Positions 1 to 5,896 of a stretch of 12,442 nucleotides of DNA are shown here, in pieces; position 1 is the first letter of the stretch; every line of letters starts with the position of its first letter. The position numbers and the translations under genes were made by a program. The stretch is from contig CANQZX010000031.1 in NCBI GenBank assembly GCA_947628445.1, forward strand, positions 1 through 12,442, written 5' to 3'. Origin of the DNA: an uncultured Bacilli bacterium (GTDB taxonomy: Bacteria > Bacillota_I > Bacilli_A > RF39 > UBA660). The notes under the pieces were generated by a model. That model saw only the letters and a program-made list of their open reading frames with translations, was not told the DNA's origin and searched no databases.

Positions 1-4
1 ATTT

Positions 5-28
5 ATATTAAAATTTTCATTTTAATAT
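5..28 (+). terminator. possible AT-only terminator hairpin at left edge
   Basis: A perfect 9-bp inverted repeat (ATATTAAAA at 5-13, TTTTAATAT at 20-28) with a 6-base loop is followed by CTTTTTC. It could end a plus-strand gene lying left of the window. The stem has no G or C, so chance in AT-rich DNA is a real alternative. The rest of 29-122 holds no gene that I can see. Confidence 0.25.
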
Positions 29-122
29 CTTTTTCACTCAATGCTACTTGTTTTCCATAAAACTTTTCACACTATCTTTCTATTTTCACTATAAAATAAA
101 AAGTCCCATTTTTCAATAGAAC

Positions 123-153
123 TTTACACTTCTTGTAACAAATATGATACAAT
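123..153 (+). promoter_or_regulatory. weak candidate promoter for the small HTH gene
   Basis: TACAAT at 148-153 is preceded by TGA, giving an extended -10 (TGnTACAAT). TTTACA at 123-128 is a possible -35 with a long 19-bp spacer. The predicted transcript would start near 160, right at the Shine-Dalgarno of the gene at 170. That leaves almost no leader and weakens the call. Confidence 0.25.
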
Positions 154-169
154 GTTGACAGGTGATAAT

Positions 170-427
170 ATGGACTACGATGAAAATTATATTGAAACCA
201 CATATAATGCGGAAGAATTAAATAAATTATTTATTAAAGAATTTATCAGTTTTCGGAAAGAAAATAATTTAACCCAAGAATTGTTTTCTAAATATTCCAA
301 AGTTTCGCGCACCAAAATAGCCAGAATTGAAAATGGGAGTAGTTCTCCAACTATAAAATCAATGCTAGATATTTTAGGTCCCATTGGTTATACTTTAAAA
401 ATAGTAAAAGTTGATTCCAAAAAATAA
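170..427 (+). CDS. small XRE/HigA-like helix-turn-helix DNA-binding protein
   Basis: An 85-residue protein of the XRE/Cro-CI helix-turn-helix class. I place the start at 170 because AGGTG at 160-164 lies five bases upstream; an in-frame ATG at 152 has no such site. Residues 25-70 form the HTH: RKENNLTQELFSKYSKVS is the typical first part, followed by SRTKIARIENGSSSPTIKS, the recognition helix and the usual 'IENG..P' turn. A short tail, YTLKIVKV, resembles the C-terminus of HigA-type antitoxins. No toxin gene lies beside it: 1-150 has no open frame and the downstream neighbour is convergent alaS. It is therefore either a stand-alone regulator or an orphan antitoxin. It is the only complete gene here on the plus strand. 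Confidence 0.8.
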   Translation: MDYDENYIETTYNAEELNKLFIKEFISFRKENNLTQELFSKYSKVSRTKIARIENGSSSPTIKSMLDILGPIGYTLKIVKVDSKK

Positions 428-457
428 GATTCCTGATTTTCAGAAATCTTTTTATTT
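427..457 (+). terminator. rho-independent terminator of the HTH gene
   Basis: AGATTCCTGA (427-436) pairs with TCAGAAATCT (440-449) with a single mismatch around a TTT loop, and is followed by TTTTTATT. It begins on the last base of the stop codon of the HTH gene. Confidence 0.75.
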
Positions 458-469
458 ACAAACGGAATT

Positions 470-556
470 ATTTATTACTCGCACCATCCGTAAGCGAGAA
501 ACATCAACAATCGAAATCATTTATTACTCGCACCATTCGTAAGCGAGAAACATTAA
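470..556. repeat. two tandem 38-bp repeats, 49-bp period, each with a short hairpin
   Basis: Copies at 470-507 and 519-556 match at 36 of 38 positions. The two differences, 488/537 and 505/554, are both C to T. Each copy contains CTCGC and GCGAG arms around an 11-base loop (ACCATnCGTAA), flanked by ATTTATTA and AAACAT. The 11 bases between copies differ in origin and look like simple linker. The element sits between the terminator of the HTH gene and the end of convergent alaS, and I see no further copy in the window. It could be a pair of protein-binding sites, part of a small RNA or an intergenic repeat family; the sequence alone does not decide. Confidence 0.8.
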
Positions 557-579
557 TTGCAAAGTGATTTTGCAATCAC
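556..579. other. overlapping, mutually exclusive inverted repeats
   Basis: ATTGCAAA (556-563) can pair with TTTGCAAT (569-576). Alternatively GTGATT (564-569) can pair with AATCAC (574-579) around TTGC. The two stems share bases, so only one can form at a time. The structure abuts the second 38-bp repeat and lies in the 3' region shared by the convergent HTH gene and alaS. No clear U-tract follows in either direction. Confidence 0.4.
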
Positions 580-593
580 ATTTATAATATCAT

Positions 594-618
594 AATTATT
601 TACATTTTGTAAATAATT
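594..618 (-). terminator. alaS: perfect AT-rich hairpin directly after alaS
   Basis: AATTATTTACA (594-604) and TGTAAATAATT (608-618) form a perfect 11-bp stem with a 3-base loop, touching the alaS stop codon. Position suggests an alaS transcript end or 3' stabiliser. The following minus-strand bases are only AT-rich, not a clean U-tract, so termination efficiency is uncertain. Confidence 0.5.
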
Positions 619-2373
619 TTACTCTAAAACAGCTTTAATTCGCCGAACTCCCGCGGATGAACTTTCTTCTTTTTTGATTTTAAATGTTCCTAATTCCCTC
701 GTATTTTTAACATGGGGTCCTCCGCATAGTTCTTTAGAAATATCGCCAATACTATAAACAGTTACTAAATCGGGATATTTTTCAATAAACATGCATTCGG
801 CACCACTTTTTAATGCTTCTGTTTTTGGCATTTCGCAAACGGTAACATCAAGTCCTTCTTTAATCCAGTTATTAACAAGTTCTTCGGTCTTTTCAATTTC
901 TTCTGGGGTTAATTTATGGTCACAACTGAAATCAAAACGCATTCTTTCACTGGTGATATTGCTACCCTTTTGATGAACATCTGGACCTACAACAACTTTT
1001 AAAGCCGCATTAAGTAAATGAGTAGCCGTATGATATTTAGTTTCAATTTCACCATTACCCGCTAGGCCACCTTTAAACTTACCCGCTGAAGCTGTTCTTG
1101 ATAATTCTTGATGTTCTTTAAACTTGGCCTCAAAGCCCGCCACATCGACTGCCATATTTTTTTCTTTTGCCATTTCCAAAGTAAGTTCAATTGGAAAACC
1201 ATAAGTATCATATAAATGAAAGGCTGTTAAGGCATCAATTTGACTGGCATCTTTAGTGGCTTTAGCAAATTCGCGCAAGCCCTTTTCTAAGGTGCGATTA
1301 AACTTAATTTTTTCATTTTTTAAAACTTCATAAACAACATTTTCGTTATCTTTAAGTTCTTGATAATATTCTTGATATTGCTTAATAATAATTCGAGCAA
1401 TTCTTTCTTCCCAATCGCTATTAAGATCAATATTTAAATTTTTCGCATGTCTAATAGCCCGCCGAATTAATCGTCTTAAAATATAACCTTGATCGGTATT
1501 ACTTGGTTTAATACCCGCATAATCAGCACTAATAAAGACCGCGGTTCTTAAGTGATCGGCAATAATCCGCATACTTTTTTCATTACCTTCATATGGTAAA
1601 TTAGCAATCGCACTAATTTCAGCAATTACATCGCGCCAAATACTAGAGGCATAGTTATCGTTTACCCCTTCTAAAATTGCCGTCGTTCTTTCGACTCCCA
1701 TACCGGTATCAACATTTTTCTTCGGTAATTCGGTCACTTGACCATTGGGATCTTTATAATATTGCATAAAGACATTGTTCCAGATTTCAACCCAACGATC
1801 ATCTTCGGGATCAAAGGTTTCAGGAACCGCATCATTGGAACGAAAATAAAATATTTCCGTATCGGGTCCACATGGTCCTGATTCACCAGCAATCCAGAAA
1901 TTATCCTTTTCCGTTTTAGCAATACGCGCTGCCGGAATACCTAAACTTAACCATTTATTGTAACTGACCTCATCAAAAGGAATGATATCATTACCGGCAA
2001 AGACGGTTACGGCTAATCTTTCTTGAGGTATCTTTAAAACATCGGTTAAAAATTCTAAACTCCAAGTAATTGATTCGTCTTTAAAATAATCACCTAAAGA
2101 CCAATTACCTAACATTTCAAAGAAAGTGTGATGGGTGGTATCGCCCACACCATCTAAATCATTAGTCCGCAAGCACTTTTGATAATTACAAAGTCTTTTA
2201 CCATATGGATGAGCTTGCCCCATTAAATACGTAATTAAAGGTTGCATTCCCGCCGTATTAAAAAGCACCGATGGATCATTTTCCGGTACTAAAGGCGCAC
2301 TCGGAATTTGTTTATGATCATGGCGCACAAAAAAATCAATGTATAAATCTTTTAAGTTAATCTTTTGTTTCAT
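619..2373 (-). CDS. alaS: alanyl-tRNA synthetase, short form lacking DHHA1 and C-Ala domains
   Basis: Charges tRNA-Ala with alanine in the cytoplasm. The class II catalytic core is clear: motif 1 region near 25-45, motif 2 with HHTFFEMLGNWSLGDYFK at 81-98, and motif 3 with NVDTGMGVERT at 220-230. The tRNA-recognition segment follows (about 250-420). The editing domain has both metal-binding motifs, HTATH at 448-452 and C550...H554 (CGGPH). The protein ends 30 residues later, at 584, whereas standard bacterial AlaRS is about 870 residues, with a DHHA1/oligomerisation segment and C-Ala. No coding remnant follows the stop, so this is a true short form rather than a fresh frameshift. Similar mini-AlaRSs are known from candidate-phyla bacteria. 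Its ATG overlaps the stop of the upstream kinase gene (TAATG), and an alanine-type T-box lies in front of the pair. A second, full-length alaS elsewhere cannot be excluded. Confidence 0.95.
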   Translation of the reverse strand: MKQKINLKDLYIDFFVRHDHKQIPSAPLVPENDPSVLFNTAGMQPLITYLMGQAHPYGKRLCNYQKCLRTNDLDGVGDTTHHTFFEMLGNWSLGDYFKDESITWSLEFLTDVLKIPQERLAVTVFAGNDIIPFDEVSYNKWLSLGIPAARIAKTEKDNFWIAGESGPCGPDTEIFYFRSNDAVPETFDPEDDRWVEIWNNVFMQYYKDPNGQVTELPKKNVDTGMGVERTTAILEGVNDNYASSIWRDVIAEISAIANLPYEGNEKSMRIIADHLRTAVFISADYAGIKPSNTDQGYILRRLIRRAIRHAKNLNIDLNSDWEERIARIIIKQYQEYYQELKDNENVVYEVLKNEKIKFNRTLEKGLREFAKATKDASQIDALTAFHLYDTYGFPIELTLEMAKEKNMAVDVAGFEAKFKEHQELSRTASAGKFKGGLAGNGEIETKYHTATHLLNAALKVVVGPDVHQKGSNITSERMRFDFSCDHKLTPEEIEKTEELVNNWIKEGLDVTVCEMPKTEALKSGAECMFIEKYPDLVTVYSIGDISKELCGGPHVKNTRELGTFKIKKEESSSAGVRRIKAVLE

Positions 2374-2903
2374 TATTTTATCCCTTCTAGAAATTTAAAT
2401 ACTTTATTTTTTAATTCTTCCATTGTGCCATCATTAGCCAAAGTATAATCAAAATCACTATAACCATCTAATGCCGTTTCCGTAATGTGGGCTTGTTGAG
2501 CGACCGATAACTTACTTTGGGCAAATTGATTTTCCACATAAATACTATAAACATTATCATAGTTTTCTTTTAACTCTTCAATTTCTTCTGGCATCCGGGC
2601 TCCCGAAATAACGACATCATCGACCCCGGCCAGCTCATAAATATTCATATCTTCTACCATGCGACTAGTGAAAAACTCTTTATTGTAACTACGAATCTTA
2701 TTGCCAAAGTTTTGTAAAAAATCTCGCGGTTTATCTTCGCTAATACCATCCCAATCTGTTAATTCCATCGCAAAGTTTTTTAAATACTTACTATATTCTG
2801 TAATAATACAATTTTCTAACTTATAAATATAGTATTCCTTAATAAACTTCGAAACCTCACTTTTACCACTACCGCTTTTCCCGGCAACCACAAATATTCT
2901 CAT
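2373..2903 (-). CDS. P-loop nucleotide/nucleoside kinase-like protein (dNMP kinase or dephospho-CoA kinase fold)
   Basis: A 176-residue P-loop protein. I start at 2903 because AAGGAGG lies eight bases upstream. A longer reading from 2966 would run translation through the T-box terminator and the ribosome site. The Walker A motif GKSGSGKS is at 8-15, straight after a hydrophobic strand (MRIFVVA). A KPRDFLQNFGNKIR segment resembles the 'PRxxLQxxGTxxxR' signature of phage-type deoxynucleoside monophosphate kinases. VVISGARMPEEIEEL near the middle is the typical second strand region, and a late 'DFDYTLANDGT' segment resembles the nucleotide-binding end of dephospho-CoA kinase-like proteins. Fold is well supported; the substrate is not. 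It is the first gene of the T-box-controlled unit and is coupled to alaS by a one-base overlap. Confidence 0.75.
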   Translation of the reverse strand: MRIFVVAGKSGSGKSEVSKFIKEYYIYKLENCIITEYSKYLKNFAMELTDWDGISEDKPRDFLQNFGNKIRSYNKEFFTSRMVEDMNIYELAGVDDVVISGARMPEEIEELKENYDNVYSIYVENQFAQSKLSVAQQAHITETALDGYSDFDYTLANDGTMEELKNKVFKFLEGIK

Positions 2904-2921
2904 CTTTTTTTCCTCCTTTTT

Positions 2922-3109
2922 AATAAAAAAGAATGCTACCAAGGAGTGCTTCAAGCACGGTACCATCCTTTATTTAACTTAATTTTTTAACGACTCTTCG
3001 CCGATTAATCTCCCAAAGCAGCAAATAGATAATTTTATTTATTAGTTTCCACCAACCACTAACTCTCTGAAAAATTACTTTTATCTAATCTCTTTTTTCA
3101 TCGATTACG
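2922..3109 (-). promoter_or_regulatory. T-box leader (tRNA-Ala-responsive riboswitch) with antiterminator and terminator
   Basis: Stem I has the conserved AGAGAG bulge and the distal loop GGTTGGTGGAA closed by TTAGT and ACTAA. The base of stem I pairs GATTA near 3090 with TAATC near 3003. GCT codons at 3022-3020 and 3019-3017 are the specifier candidates and both read alanine. A small stem III (CGGC/GTCG) follows. The antiterminator at 2970-2941 is textbook: AAGGA and TCCTT, then GTGCT and AGCAC, around the bulge TGGTACC. The TGGT of the bulge suits a discriminator A. The competing terminator pairs GGATGGTACC (2968-2959) with GGTAGCATTC (2940-2931), one mismatch, followed by six T. Uncharged tRNA-Ala should therefore allow transcription of the kinase gene and alaS. 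Confidence 0.93.
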
Positions 3110-3115
3110 TAAATA

Positions 3116-3144
3116 ATCATACCATATTTTCGCCAATCCCGCAA
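3116..3144 (-). promoter_or_regulatory. sigma-A type promoter of the T-box operon
   Basis: TTGCGG at 3144-3139 and TATGAT at 3121-3116 are separated by exactly 17 bp. Predicted transcription starts near 3109, just ahead of T-box stem I. The -35 lies a few bases after the stop codon of the preceding membrane-protein gene. Confidence 0.7.
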
Positions 3145-3150
3145 TTTTTT

Positions 3151-4191
3151 TTAATCACAAATATTGGCTTTTATTTTTTCTTCTTTATTACTTATAATAA
3201 TTTTTTTATTTTGACACTTAATAACCTTAAACTTATCTTTTTCATAAATGGTACCCACTGTTACTTCATCTTTATCTTTTAATTCTTTAGCCTCACCATC
3301 TTGAATTAAATCAGCTATCGTGATTCTTTTATCCGTAATTAAATATTTTAATTCATAAATATGACTTTCATCAAAATGTAAATAAATATTACTTAAGCCT
3401 TTTAAATATATTTGCTCTTTTTCCACATAACTAGTTATATCTTTACTATCACTAGCAATAACCTCCAGGGTATAATTTTCATAAAGTGTACTCGGAACAA
3501 TAATTGCATCAATTAATTCAATAATGGTATCATTCTGTTCTTTATTTTGCCGGGATACTAAACCAATAACCGTGACATCATCATATATTTTATAATTACT
3601 TAAATCAGCCTTAATTTTAAGCCGTAGCCGATATTCGGTATTAAATTCGACATAGCCATTTAAAGTATTATTAGCATCGATTTTATAAGAACTTAATTCC
3701 ATTAGATCTTCGCCACTTATTTTACTTACCCTTCCCCTTATTTTGACAAATTTATTTTGATAGTCCGCAAAACGGGCTAAAGATTCACTTAAAAAAGCAT
3801 TAATATCGTGTTCTTCTAACTCGCTAGCTCGACAAGCATAACTTAATTGGTAACCATAATCGGTAACATTTTTATTTTGACAATGATATATCCGGTAAAA
3901 AAAGCTATTATAAGTAGCCATGTTTTTACTACTTTTAATTTCATAACTATAAATTGGAACCCGATTTAACTTAGTGGCTAAAAGCATATCAACACCATAA
4001 GTTAAAACTAACAAAAAAAGCGGAATAATTAAGATAATAAAGGGATGTTTAGCTAATTTTAAAGTTGTTTCGATATCAATTAAGAGAATACCGCCGATTA
4101 AAAGAACTAACCGAGCCACACTAAAAAAGTTTAAAAGAAAACTTAAAATAATTAAAACAAAACCACCAATATATAAAACTTTACTCCGCAT
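3151..4191 (-). CDS. membrane protein with N-terminal helices and a probable OB-fold domain
   Basis: I do not recognise a named family. Of 346 residues, the first 70 hold two or three hydrophobic segments (about 5-23, 27-40 and 50-68). The remaining 275 are polar. Residues 147-234 (KFVKIRGRVSKISG ... DDVTVIGLVS ... IELIDAIIV) look like an OB-fold of the tRNA_anti-like type found in several secreted or membrane proteins. The rest is probably exposed outside the cell; cysteines at 104, 120, 326 and 345 could pair there. The start is supported by GAGGGT about six bases before the ATG. It has its own promoter and lies between the fic terminator and the T-box promoter, so it is likely a single-gene unit. 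Function unknown. Confidence 0.75.
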   Translation of the reverse strand: MRSKVLYIGGFVLIILSFLLNFFSVARLVLLIGGILLIDIETTLKLAKHPFIILIIPLFLLVLTYGVDMLLATKLNRVPIYSYEIKSSKNMATYNSFFYRIYHCQNKNVTDYGYQLSYACRASELEEHDINAFLSESLARFADYQNKFVKIRGRVSKISGEDLMELSSYKIDANNTLNGYVEFNTEYRLRLKIKADLSNYKIYDDVTVIGLVSRQNKEQNDTIIELIDAIIVPSTLYENYTLEVIASDSKDITSYVEKEQIYLKGLSNIYLHFDESHIYELKYLITDKRITIADLIQDGEAKELKDKDEVTVGTIYEKDKFKVIKCQNKKIIISNKEEKIKANICD

Positions 4192-4209
4192 TATCTTACC
4201 CTCTTTTTT

Positions 4210-4238
4210 ATTGTATCACAGATATATTATTTTATGAA
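4210..4238 (-). promoter_or_regulatory. extended -10 promoter of the membrane-protein gene
   Basis: TGATACAAT (4218-4210) is an extended -10, and TTCATA (4238-4233) a partial -35, with a 17-bp spacer. It lies after the fic terminator and just before the GAGGGT ribosome site of the gene starting at 4191. Confidence 0.5.
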
Positions 4239-4240
4239 TT

Positions 4241-4273
4241 TAAAAATGAAGAATTGCCTTTTATTCTTCATTT
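4241..4273 (-). terminator. rho-independent terminator of fic
   Basis: AAATGAAGAAT (4273-4263) pairs perfectly over 11 bp with ATTCTTCATTT (4254-4244) around an 8-base loop and runs into a T-rich tail. It starts four bases after the Fic stop codon. Confidence 0.8.
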
Positions 4274-4276
4274 AAT

Positions 4277-5269
4277 TTAAACTTTATAATATTTTTGTTT
4301 ACTACTATTAGGTTTGTCGGGAATTGTTAATTTAATAAATTCTGCTTTAAGAGCCGGATGCAAATATTGATTACGCAAAGTATTTTTGGATTTTACATTT
4401 AATTTAGTCATTATCTCTTTCGCACTTAAAGGGATATTTTCGGTAAAACAAGCCAGTAATTTATTAATATTTAAAGTTTCTTGATCAACAAAAGTTTGAG
4501 AAAGCGTCATGGCCTCATCTAAAGTTTCATTAATCATTTTAAGCATAAAGGCAATAAATTCAGTGGAATTACCTTCATCGTTACAATTGGCGATGGCTTT
4601 ATAATAACCATTTTGATATTTATGAATTTGCGATTCTATTGGTAAATAGGCAAATATATCTTTCCAATTATAAAGTAAAATATTTTGCCATAACCGAGCA
4701 ATGCGGCCATTACCATCACTAAAGGGATGGATAAAAACAAATTCATAATGGAAAACACAAGATAATATTAAGGGATGAATTTGATTTTTATTTTCCTTTA
4801 ACCAAGTAAAGAGATCAACCATTAAATCGGGAACTCTTTCCGGTGGAGGACACATAAATATGCAATTCTTGCCATCAAAAACGCCTTCATTACCGCGCCG
4901 AAACTCGCCAGATTCTTCGACGGTTAAATAAGTCATTACGCCATGGACTTTTTTTAAATCTTTAAGGTTATAGGGATTAACCTCGGATATCATTTCATAA
5001 GCATTATAAGCATTTTTTACCTCTTGAATATCTTTTTGAGAGCCCAAAACCATTTTCCCATCAATAACATCTTTAACTTGTTCGACAGTTAAACTATTAT
5101 TTTCGATTGCAAGGGAAGAATGAATGGAATTAATTTTAGTTTGCTTCCGTAAGTAAGGCTTTTTATTTAAATTAGAATAATTATCCAGTTTAGTTATTTT
5201 TTCCGAAATATCTGCGACCATTTTTAAAATGGGTGGCGTAATTTCAAAAGGAGGAATATATTTGGCCAT
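4277..5269 (-). CDS. Fic domain protein (AMPylase-type) with N-terminal inhibitory motif
   Basis: A 330-residue Fic-family enzyme, the class that usually transfers AMP from ATP to a hydroxyl on a target protein. The start at 5269 is chosen because AAGGTGAT lies five bases upstream; a longer in-frame TTG start overlaps that site. The N-terminal Fic_N-type helical region carries the inhibitory motif SLAIEN at 52-57, matching (S/T)xxxE(G/N); its glutamate would block ATP in the resting state. The catalytic motif HPFSDGNGRIAR is complete at 181-192, including His and both arginines. GEFRRGNEGVF and the CPPPERVP stretch are the usual flap region. The C-terminal 80 residues (LLACFTENIPLSAKEIMTKLNVKSKNTLRN) look like a winged helix, as in many stand-alone Fic proteins. 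Target unknown. It has its own promoter, with three 11-bp repeats upstream, and its own terminator. Confidence 0.93.
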   Translation of the reverse strand: MAKYIPPFEITPPILKMVADISEKITKLDNYSNLNKKPYLRKQTKINSIHSSLAIENNSLTVEQVKDVIDGKMVLGSQKDIQEVKNAYNAYEMISEVNPYNLKDLKKVHGVMTYLTVEESGEFRRGNEGVFDGKNCIFMCPPPERVPDLMVDLFTWLKENKNQIHPLILSCVFHYEFVFIHPFSDGNGRIARLWQNILLYNWKDIFAYLPIESQIHKYQNGYYKAIANCNDEGNSTEFIAFMLKMINETLDEAMTLSQTFVDQETLNINKLLACFTENIPLSAKEIMTKLNVKSKNTLRNQYLHPALKAEFIKLTIPDKPNSSKQKYYKV

Positions 5270-5296
5270 TAATATCACCTTCAATTTTCTGTTTTT

Positions 5297-5325
5297 ATTA
5301 TACTATAATCTATATTAATTCGCAA
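5297..5325 (-). promoter_or_regulatory. sigma-A type promoter of fic
   Basis: TTGCGA (5325-5320) and a consensus TATAAT (5302-5297) are separated by 17 bp. Start of transcription is expected near 5290, about 21 bases before the ATG at 5269. A second weaker pair, TTGAGC in the nearest repeat with TAATAT at 5317-5312 (16-bp spacer), overlaps it. Confidence 0.75.
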
Positions 5326-5328
5326 CTA

Positions 5329-5361
5329 GACTTGCTCAAGACTTGCTCAAGACTTGCGCAA
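5329..5361. repeat. three 11-bp tandem repeats directly upstream of the fic -35
   Basis: GACTTGCTCAA occurs at 5329-5339 and 5340-5350, then GACTTGCGCAA at 5351-5361. The third copy contains the perfect palindrome TTGCGCAA; the other two are one base away from it. The period is close to one DNA turn, so all copies face the same side of the helix, ending three bases from the fic -35. It is a candidate operator or activator site, or a slippage-prone tract. No other copy is seen in the window. Confidence 0.85.
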
Positions 5362-5370
5362 ATTTAGGTC

Positions 5371-5395
5371 ACAAAAAAAGTCGATTGCTCGACTT
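5371..5395 (-). terminator. hup: rho-independent terminator of hup
   Basis: AAGTCGA (5395-5389) pairs with TCGACTT (5384-5378) around a GCAA tetraloop, followed by seven T on the minus strand. It lies six bases after the HU stop codon. Confidence 0.9.
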
Positions 5396-5401
5396 CTTTC
5401 A

Positions 5402-5674
5402 TTAATTTAAAGCGTCTTTTAATTTGCTTCCAGCTTTGAATGATGCAACAGTCTTTGCAGGAATTTTTAAAGGAGCTTTTGTTAAAGGGTTGATACCTTC
5501 TCTTGCAGCTCTTTTTTTAGCGCTGAAAGTTCCGAAACCAACTAAAGAAACTTTACCATTTTTCTTTAAACCAGTCATAATACCATTTAAAGTAGCATCT
5601 AATGCCCGACTAGCATCAGCTTTAGTTAAACCAGCTTCTTTAGCAATCATTTCAACTAATTCAGTTTTAGTCAT
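5402..5674 (-). CDS. hup: DNA-binding protein HU
   Basis: HU is the small dimeric histone-like protein that bends and compacts the nucleoid. The 90-residue length is typical for Bacillus-type HU. The N-terminal dimer helices (MTKTELVEMIAKEAGLTKAD) are followed by the diagnostic signature G46FGTFSAKKRAAREGINP63, whose proline at the arm tip intercalates into DNA. The C-terminal strand and helix are IPAKTVASFKAGSKLKDALN. GGGAGG lies nine bases upstream of the ATG. In Bacillus hbs follows spoIVA, as it does here, but a strong terminator between the two and a separate promoter region show independent transcription. A small hairpin (GTAAG/CTTAC, 5720-5701) sits in the leader. Confidence 0.97.
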   Translation of the reverse strand: MTKTELVEMIAKEAGLTKADASRALDATLNGIMTGLKKNGKVSLVGFGTFSAKKRAAREGINPLTKAPLKIPAKTVASFKAGSKLKDALN

Positions 5675-5726
5675 TCTCTCTACCTCCCGTTTGTATTTTT
5701 GTAAGACGCATTGTCCTTACATATTA

Positions 5727-5779
5727 AGAGTAGCAAATATTTTTTCGAAAAGCAACAAAATTTGAATTTTTTTCGAAAA
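5727..5779 (-). promoter_or_regulatory. hup: candidate hup promoter with two TTTTCGAAAA palindromes
   Basis: TTGCTT (5755-5750) and TACTCT (5732-5727, preceded by TGC as in an extended -10) are 17 bp apart. The -10 is poor. Two copies of the 12-mer TTTTTTCGAAAA (plus strand, 5740-5751 and 5768-5779), each centred on the 10-bp palindrome TTTTCGAAAA, lie 28 bp apart. One falls in the spacer and touches the -35; the other lies upstream. That geometry fits a repressor or autoregulatory site, but AT-rich DNA makes such words cheap. The rest of 5780-5841 shows nothing clear. Confidence 0.4.
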
Positions 5780-5841
5780 TATGACATTTTCTTGACTATT
5801 CTACCGGGTTTTATTGACTTTTATTTGACGTTTTGGGGCTA

Positions 5842-5876
5842 AAAAAAGCAAAAAATCTAACCCTTGTTAGATTTTT
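5842..5876 (-). terminator. spoIVA: rho-independent terminator of spoIVA
   Basis: AAAAATCTAAC (5876-5866) pairs perfectly over 11 bp with GTTAGATTTTT (5861-5851) around AAGG. It is followed by TGC and a run of seven T, and lies about 20 bases after the spoIVA stop. Confidence 0.9.
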
Positions 5877-5896
5877 CTAGTGTATAGAGAAATATT

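Noticed and set aside
155..178. Consensus TTGACA at 155-160 as a -35 box
   Set aside because: The matching -10 position falls inside the coding region of the HTH gene and has no TATAAT-like hexamer. The bases also form part of the ribosome site.
152..457. Toxin-antitoxin pair around the small HTH gene
   Set aside because: The HTH protein resembles HigA, but no toxin-sized frame lies beside it in 1-150, and the downstream neighbour is convergent alaS. Only an orphan antitoxin or a plain regulator remains.
470..556. CRISPR array or attachment-site pair
   Set aside because: Only two copies with an 11-base linker and no cas gene or integrase. Too short and too regular for a CRISPR with spacers.
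428..618. Remnant of the missing AlaRS C-terminal domains beyond the alaS stop
   Set aside because: None of the minus-strand frames in this interval continues as protein. It is made of hairpins, repeats and terminators, so the short AlaRS is not a recent frameshift.
2904..2966. Longer N-terminus for the P-loop kinase (start at 2966)
   Set aside because: It would be encoded by the T-box antiterminator and terminator and would include the ribosome binding site. The P-loop strand begins cleanly at 2903.
5424..5765. Plus-strand open frame opposite hup
   Set aside because: It is the shadow of the highly conserved HU gene, with no ribosome site and no recognisable product. The same applies to the frames opposite alaS, spoIVA, der and the XRE gene.
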